Program-made: the position numbers and the translations under genes
Notes under the pieces: generated by a model
Told to the model about the DNA's origin: nothing
Seen by the model: the letters and a program-made list of their open reading frames with translations, nothing else
Database searches by the model: none
Shown: positions 14,201 to 23,200 of the stretch, one piece after another
Layout: each line of letters opens with the position of its first letter
Position numbering within the stretch: position 1 is the first letter of the stretch
Source: Mermis nigrescens
Lineage: Eukaryota; Nematoda; Enoplea; Mermithida; Mermithidae
Direction of reading: 5' to 3'
DNA length: 64,000 nt
NCBI GenBank assembly: GCA_036768485.1
Contig: JAVLUZ010000145.1
Span: 21,392,706-21,456,705 of the forward strand

Positions 14201-17200
14201 ATAGCTTGTCAAACGTGCAATTTTTGTTCTCTCCGTTATGTAATAAGACTATTAAATTTATGTTTATTTATTTAAGTTTAAACCTATCTAGAACATCAAA
14301 AACTGTCAATAAGCTTGAGTCGAAGGAGAAACAAAGCAATAAGTTTCGTTCTGTTAAACAAATCACTTTCGTGAGGAATTAACCCGGGTTGGAAAAAATT
14401 GCTGTTTCAGCTAAAAAATCTGAGAAAATGCTCAACATTTTTACGAACTAGTGTTTTTTGTGCAAGGTTCGTTTGTACATGTACAAAGATGGTCCTAAAA
14501 GTCTTTGTACATTTTGTACGCACAAATTTTTGGGTACTATAATATGGTACAGTGCGATTTCAGTGTGGCAAAAACAGAGTTGTTTGACCTTTGGTAATGT
14601 GTTTTAGTTTCTGGGTTTTTGAGGGCAAAAATCATTAATAATCGTCTCAAAAGGCCCGAAGCGCCGAAAAATTTGGCATTTTTCCTTTCAAAATGCAATT
14701 TCTGACATTTTAAAGATTTGTAGAACACACAATTACTCATTTCGGCGCGAAGCGCCGAAAACTTTTGCGAATTTTAAACCTTTTTTGCAGTTTTTGTCTT
14801 CCCAAAAATTTTTGTACATGTACAAAGACGGTCCCCAAAAGTCTTTGTACATCGGGAAAAATCTTTGCCGAATACAAAAAAAACACTGCTAGGAATTAAC
14901 ATCTACATACGTATTTATGTACGCTGACTGAAAATACGACACATCAATGTCAAAATTTACAACGCTAATAAAAAGTAAGGTAGGCCCACAGACTATAGAC
15001 TATACGAGCTCAAAATTTTGGGAGGGAATAATCGACTAGGCACACATAGGCATCATGGGGGTCTGGCCCATAGGTGTGTAGCAGCCGAATTCGAGGGAAC
15101 ATTCGATGGTGGCAAAATCGACGAAAGTAGCACCAGCGGTTCAATTCCGGGGGTCTATTGATTTTTGGGGGGTCCGCTAGATTTCCGGGGGGTCCAGACC
15201 CCAGACTCCCTTCCTTACTCCACGTTTATGTGTCTGTGTGTGGACTGGACCCCCAAAATCTGGAAGAACCCTCAAAAATCGACAGACCTTCAGAATTGAA
15301 TTTTTGATGTTATTTTTGGCGATTTGGCACCATCAGACCCTCCAAATTTGGCTGCTGTAACTATGGTCAGGGCCGTATTTGGGGGAGGGCGGAGAAGCAA
15401 CCACCCTCGCCTTGACCGAAAAAAATTTTGGCGGGTAAGATAATGCAGGGGAACATTGAAAAATTGCATATCTTTGACGTGAAATCTTCAAATTTTCGGC
15501 GCTTTGCGTCAGATATGCAGTATATTCCATAATTTGGGCTTAAGCGCCACCGAAGAAATGACACTTTTCAGTAAAAAATTTTTTCGTGATTAGTTTAAAT
15601 TTTCTGATCTTAAAGGATAGAGCATGTCGAAAAACGTTGAAAAATGCGGTTTCTTGCGAGCTATCCCGACGAATTTTTTCGAGATATAGACTAATTTATG
15701 TTGGGTCCGCTCCCCCCCCCCCCCCCGTTTGGCCGAATCTTGGATACGGGCCTGACTATGGTCGTCTGGTCATTTACGTTAGGGGTAAATGATCTTTAAG
15801 CCAAAAATGGCAAAAAGCATCTTAAAATGTCCTAGAAATCGTAAGTTTTTGCCAAAAATTGTTAGGATACAAAAAACTTTTGACTTATGGATATAACAAT
15901 CGACTTTGGTAAAGGATCCACCGTGCATGTAACGGCTCGAAATTTGGGTTGGGGCACCCGTCCATTTGGGGAGAGGAGTAAAAAAGACAATCTAATTCGA
16001 TCAAAAACGACCAAAAAACGCGTAAAAATTGCCAAAAATACAAGTTTTTCCAAAATGAAGGGTCAAAAATTTTCCGGCTTGGGGGGATGGGGAGACGACC
16101 AAGTTTGAGTCGGGAATCCGATCCCTCATCTCCCTGCTACAAGTATGCGATCCACCCATACATGCAAATAGGGAGGGGTGAGAGGGGGTATTACCCCCAC
16201 TGAAGGGTCCAAAGGTTAGGTGCTGTCGAACTATTTGAATCAAAAAATAGTATACTTACAAACAATTTCGACGTAAAAATAGCCCAAACCTCAATTTACT
16301 GTTGTAAAAAATTCTGGATTTTACCCCTCCGTGACCACATAATCTCGAATTTTACCCCTCCCTGTCCAACCTGACCTTGTGCATCTATGGATCCACCCTG
16401 TGATCATACCTGGGCGTGGTGGGTTTGGAGTATGCATCACCCCCAGAAACCAAACCCCCCAGAATTTAATTTTTGAAAAATTTTTTATTGTCTTTTTCGC
16501 AGTTTTTTGATACCGATGGATAGTGTTCGATAAGAAACGTTGAAAAATGGTGTTTTTTTCGCCTACCACCATTTTTAAGGCCATTTTTTGACCATTGAAA
16601 AAATCTTGCACCCCCTTCCCCAGAACTTTGGTGCCGCCCACCTATGCCTATGATTCATCGATAGCATATTGTGAAAATATTGTCGATTTTTATTTAATAC
16701 TTATAAGTTAAAATTATTGTCTGCCTCTAAGATTGGTCGAAAAGCCGCCACCGCTGACAATGGCGCCGCACGATTTCGTGAATGTGAAGGCGAGCGTTAA
16801 GGTGGCCTCGACGGAGAACGGCATAATTTTCGGCACAATCGTTTACGACGTCCGAGGAGCGACGGGCGATCGAAATTGCGTCTATTTGAACGACGTCCAC
16901 GTGGATATAATTGATTATATCGTGCCAGCCACGTGCACCGACCAAGAATTTAGGCAGATGTGGGCCGACTTTGAGTGGGAGAATAAGGTGATTATGCGAT
17001 TTTTTTGTTAAAAATGAGGAATAAGAATAAAAAGTTGTACTGTAGTAGCTACAAAATTCGGGTCCTTACCCACCTCTAAACTTTGCCGAATTTTACTAGC
17101 CAATCTTATAACGGAAAAAAGAAACTTTGGCGTACATTACATGCATTTAAGCGCGTCAGTCTCAAAATAACAACGATGAATTTGAACTGCAAATCGATCA

Positions 17201-20200
17201 AGTTGGTTTACAATGTGTACATGGTAAAGTGGTTTTAGCGGTCAGAATCATACCTGGGCGTGGGCGTGAGCGCGGGGGGGTTTAGGGGTATGCACCCCCT
17301 GAAACCAATGTACCCCCAGAAACAAAAATACCCTCCCCCAGAATTCAATTTAGCTTTGAAAATTCTCGAACTTTTTAGAATTTGCTTGTTATTAAGCGGA
17401 AAAGCAATGGGGAACATGCAGAGCCTAAACTCTGCGAAACACGAATTTTTTGTGGTCGAAGGTGACGTTGGCCAGTGGCCACGACGAGGCCAGCTCTATT
17501 TACCATATTTAGGCTGCGCTAGTTGGCAAAAAATAATTAATAAAATGTGTAAAAAATAATAATCTTAGAAACCTAAGTCCATTCTGGCTAATTTTTGCCA
17601 GAATCGCGGTGTCTTATGTTCTTCGCTCCCATACATATGTATGTGTAACGATTCAAAATTAAGGCAGGGCCACGGTTTTTTTGTATTCGGCAAAGATTTT
17701 TCCCGATGTACAAAGACTTTTTCGGGACCGTCTTTGTACATGTACAAAGATTTTTGAGAAGACAAAAATTGCAAAAAAAGGTCTAAAATTCGCAAATATT
17801 TCGGCGCTTCGCGCCGAAATGAGTAATTGTGTGTTTTATATATCTTTATAATGGCAGAAATTGCAATTAAAAAGGAAAAATGTCGGCGCTTCGCGCCTTT
17901 TCACAACGATTCTTTGTGATTTTTGCCCTTAGAGACCCATAAATTAGCTAAAATATTCTACCAAAAGTCGAACAACTCTGTTTTTACCAAACTAAAATTG
18001 CTACTGTACCATATTATAGTACCCAAAAATTTGTGTGCACAAAATGTATAAAGACTTTTGGAGACCATCTTTGTACATGTACAAACGGACCATGTGCAAA
18101 ATAAAAGACTGGGAAGGGCTAAATGAGTTTCTATTTTTGACAAAAGGCAACTACGAGTAAAAATGATCTAAAAATACAAGTTTTTGCCGTATGTAAGTTT
18201 GGGGTAAGAAATCTCAGTCTTAAGGGGACGACCGACTTTCTTTCGGGTATCCTCCCTGTTACATGTATGGTTAAATTTGAAGCTCTTATTTGGTTTGGGA
18301 TCAAATCGAGAGTTTCGGAATTGAAGAGTTTCGAGGATCTCTTCAATTTATTAATTTTCGAATTTTTCTCGGTCCGAATGTCCCCAAAAATTTGGATCGC
18401 TGCATGGATACATATTTTGGTGGATTTCAACCAGTTATCACCATAAGTAGACGGCACCAAAGTTCTGGGGGGCAGTGTTATTTTGTACAAGGTCAGTTTG
18501 TACATGTACAAAGATGGCCCCCAAAAGTCTCTGTACATGTGGTACACACAAATTTTTGGGTACTATAAAATGATACAGTAACGATTTCAGTGTGGTAAAA
18601 TAGAGTTGTTCGACTTTTGCTAGTCTATTTTAGCTAATCTCTGGGTTTCTAAGGGCAAAAATCACTTAGAATCGTCTTAAAACGGACGGCGCAAAGCGCC
18701 GAAAAATTTGACATTTTTCCTTTTGAAATGTAATTTCTGCCGATATAAAGATATATAGAACAAGCAATTACTCATTTCGGCGCGAAGCGCCGAAAATTTT
18801 GCGAATTTTAGACCTTTTTAGCAATTTTTGTTTTCTCAAAAATCTTTGTACATGTACAAAGACGTTCCCGAAAAGTCTTTGTACATCGGGAAAAATCTGC
18901 CGAATACAAAAAATTACTGGGGGTGTAAGATTTTTTCGAAAGTCAAAAAATGGCCCAAAAAATGATGGTATGGCGAAAAACCCCATTTTTTAACGTTTCT
19001 CATCGAGTACTATCCATTGGCATCAAAAAAATTTTCAAAAATTAGATTCTGGGGGCCCCACGCTTAGGTATGGTTATCACTTAAAAGCATTGAGGAATTG
19101 CGGAATCATTTTTTATCGATTTTCTACTGAAAATAAAAATTTGACATTGTTTATCAACTTTGAATCGATTCCATGGTTATTATTACATATTTGAAGTACT
19201 GCACTTTAAGGTTGTGGTTAATACGCCGATAACGGATCTGCGTCAGTACTTAATTCACGTGGCCAAATCGACGAACATGAAATGTTTGACTATGGACGAA
19301 GCGTTGGCTGGCGATTGTGGTTTTTTGGCGGCCAATTTTTACGCCCATTCGATTTTTGGCGAGGATGCGTTGGCGAATTTGAGCATCGAAAAGTCTGGCG
19401 ACGAACCTAATTCGCCAGGTACGATTATTCTTAATTTACTTGTAAAGTGGATAATACTCAACTTTGAAAATGCCAGTCATTTAAATGGAATTTTTAAATT
19501 TACAAGTACACCTGTGCAATTTATGGTATTAAGCATGTAACGTTGTACTATGTAATTGAGAATGACATGTAATACACATTTTCATACCTTGTATATCTGA
19601 AACTTCTTTAGATGATATATGTATATACGCGTGCACAAATATCTCTATCGACGTGTACATGTATATACAATATACCTACATGATCTTGGGGGTTTTTAAC
19701 CCCCCCAGAATTCGTGATTTTTCTAAAAATTCGCAGAAAAGAAGCAAGTGTTTCAAGCGTTTTTAGCTATCTTTTCGCCCAGAAATGTCGAATTTTCGAC
19801 GCTTGGCGCCATACGTATACTCCTTTTTTGACTATATCTTGTTCAATTTACTCGAATTTTTCGAATTTTTTATGTTTTTGCATTTTCAACGTCAAAAACA
19901 CCGGAAAATGATCTTTTTGACACATGTGCACCGTTTTTTGAACCTAGAAAAGCACGTAAAATTTTTTTTAGATTCTTCCTCCCCACCAGTGATCGGACCG
20001 AGGCCTCGGCCTCGGCAAGCCTCGGCGTTTTTTGGAGCCTCGGCGCCGAGGGCGAAGCTGAAAAGTGCCGAGCATACGTGGGCAGCAAGAAAATTCTGGG
20101 GGGGGTGCAAGATTTTTTTGAAGGTCGAAAAATGGCCTTAAAAATGGTGGTATGGCGATAAAAACACCATTTTTCGACGTTTCTCATCAAGCACTATCCA

Positions 20201-23200
20201 TTGGCATCAAAAAATTGCGAAAAAAACGAAAAAAATTTTCAAAAATTGAATTCTGGGGGGGTATTTTGATTTCTGGGGGGGTATTTTGGTTTCTGGGGGG
20301 GTGCATACCCCCCCAAACCCCCCCACGCCCAGGTGTGGTGCCGAGGCGCCGAGGGTTAAAATCAAATTTGAATAAATTTAATATATCCGTTGAATATTAA
20401 CTATTTAGAATGCATCTGCAGTACAGAGGCTACATATTTTATACCTATAGACTTTTCTTATGGTTTTAGTCGCGTACCCAGTTACACCAAGTTACATACA
20501 GCAAAGTGCCAATTTATTATTCATGTGATGACTAAGTTTTAATTATCATGCTCGCTACATGGATCGGAAACACACATTCCCAAAGGAGGGGTGAGGGAGG
20601 GTTATTACCCTCCTCTCAGGGTACAAGACTCAAGTCACTGTCAGACGATTTTTGGTGAAAACCTTTTGAATATTTTCTGAACTTAATTTTTACTATGGCA
20701 AAAGTGCAGCTAACTATTAGAATTTCACGAAGTGATACAGTATTTTTGAATGTAAGCAAGAGTGAATAGACAAACTATCACTATAAAACATGCATGCAAC
20801 ACCTCAAAATTTTCGGGAGGGGCTCCTCGGCATACATGTAACGGCTTGAAATTTCGGGTAGGGGTCCCTGGCCATTTTTAGAAGGAGGAGGGATTAGCGA
20901 CTCTGATTTTATGTCAAAAATGGCAAAAGCACCTAAAAATAGCAAACAAAGCGCAAATTTTCGCCAAAAATGGGTTTGGTGGGTAAAAACTTTCTGACGT
21001 TGGAGGGAAGGGTGTGGGGAGGACGTCCAACCCTGGGTGGGTGGGGACTTCCCCAAAGCCCCTTTTACACGTGTGGTTTTCGGCCATTTTTATGGGAGAG
21101 GGGGTAAATGATCACGAATTTTCGACCGAAAATCGCAAAAACGCACCTAAAAATGGCCAATAAATGCAGGTTTTGCCAAAAATCAATTTCGGCTCGTGCA
21201 TTTTCTTGGAGCCATTTTTAAACAATGTTGAAATACTTTCTTGGACAACGTGATATTAATTATATCGTTTTCCAGTATATTTTAGGAAATTTCAAAAAAT
21301 TTTCGGCGCTTCGCGCAAAATATCGCTAATATAGTGTATTTCAATTGAAGCAGGGGAAATAAACACTCCAAAATCAATTTTTGTGTAATCTAGGCATCTT
21401 TATGCAGATTTAAATATCATTTTGTATCTATTTATACTATTTTCAAAAATTTTATGCAAAATAAGTACTATTTAATAACTTTGCACTTTTTTGCCGTTCA
21501 AAGATAAAATTGACTAATTTATCCTGATGTTGCATTGGATTTCTACGCACAGTAGTGCTTATTACAATATTTAATTGGCATATTACAATATCTGTAATAT
21601 TTCTGATTTTGTAGTACAAGTTGTTTCAGCTTTCTCAGTCGAGTTTTATGTGTAAATTTCATCAAAAGCTGATAAAAATTTCGGCGCTTCGCGCCGAACT
21701 AATATTATCAACTAAATTCAAGCCGAATTATCACATTTAGGGCCACGCTTTTTTGTCTTCGGCAAATATTTTTCATAATGTACAGAATCTTTTCAGGACC
21801 GTCTTTGTACATGCACAAAGATTTTTGGAGAGACAAAAACTGTAAAAAGGTGTAAAATTTCCGAAAATTTTCGGCGCATCAGTAATTGTCTGTCCTATAT
21901 ATCTTTAAAATAGTAGAATTTGCATTTAAAATCGAAAAATGTCAAATATTCAGAAACCCAGGAATTAGCTAAGATACACTACCAAAGGTCGAAAAACCCT
22001 GTTTTATCACACTAAATCGCTACTGTACCAGACTATAGTAGTACACAAAAATTTGCATGTACAAAATGTTCAAACACTTTTGGATACCATCTTTGTACAT
22101 GTAAAAAGGTATCTTGCACAAAAAAACTTTGTTTAGGACTGCATTTTTTCCGGTTGCAGGTCACACACTGGCAGTATGTAAAAATGTGTATGTTTAAAAA
22201 TATATTTATATAAAATATCTACAAAAATTTGTTCGCTCATACAAAGACACTACTCAATTTACTGGTCTCCCATTTTGGGATTTCACCCTTCCCTCAACTC
22301 TGGACCCTGGGAAACTATGATCGGAAAGTACAGTGCAGTTTCCGTCATATTACCTTCCGCACCAGAATTGGATGACTGAAAAAGCGTGTTTGAACATGCA
22401 TTACTGCAAAAGCGAGCACAACAATGGCTACAGTTCTGTCTTTACTTAGCTAATTTCGTTTGTTCGTTTATTTCTTCAACACTGTTTCTTATTTATAGTA
22501 ATGAAAGTTTTTAAGTGCTTGTTCAGCCATATTTTTGATTATGTAACTTTTCCAAGTCTTCATCAACGGCAACTTGTCAAATTAAGTATGCTTTCATGCT
22601 GCTGACTTTATTCAATAAATCCTTCACACATTCAATCTACTATTATTGAAAATAAAAATGAATTGTTTGACATTCGATAAAGTGTTTAACATTACGATTA
22701 TTCTCTAGCTCATGTGCATGCAAAATATTCTAAGAGTACTATTTATGGGTATAGGTATATAAGCTTGACCCTCGGCATTACCCTCGGCCGAGGCAAGGAT
22801 TTTAAGCCGCCTCGGCCGAGGCCGAGGGTCCAAAAAGTACCCTCGGTCCGATCACTGCTCCCCACACGGTTTTTTTGTATTCGGCATAGATTTTTCGCGA
22901 TGTACAAAGACTTTTGGGGACCGTCTTTGTACATGTACAAAGATTTTTTGGAACACAAAAACTGCAAAAAAGGTTCGAAATTCGCAAAAATTCTCGGCGC
23001 TCCGCGCCGAAATGAGCAATTGTGTGTTTTATATATCTATAATTTCAGAAATTGCATTTTGAAAGGAAAAATGCCAAATTTTTTGGCGCTTCGCGCCGTT
23101 TTGAGACGATTATTACTGATTTTTGCCCTCAGAAACCTAGAAATTGCTAAAATACGTAACCAAAGGTCGAACAACTCTGTTTTTGCCACACTAAAATCGC

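Larger units (their letters stand above)
19987..22857 (+). mobile_element. hAT-type element with CCTCGG hexamer-ladder ends, 2.9 kb with nested inserts
   Basis: Ends CAGTGATCGGACCGAGGCC and CCCTCGGTCCGATCACTG. The 8-bp duplication CTCCCCAC is perfect (19979-19986, 22858-22865). Ladders of CCTCGG/CCGAGG lie at 19995-20056, 20338-20355 and 22769-22845. Nested elements at 20073-20337 and 21744-22131 enlarge it. No transposase was seen. Confidence 0.93.
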
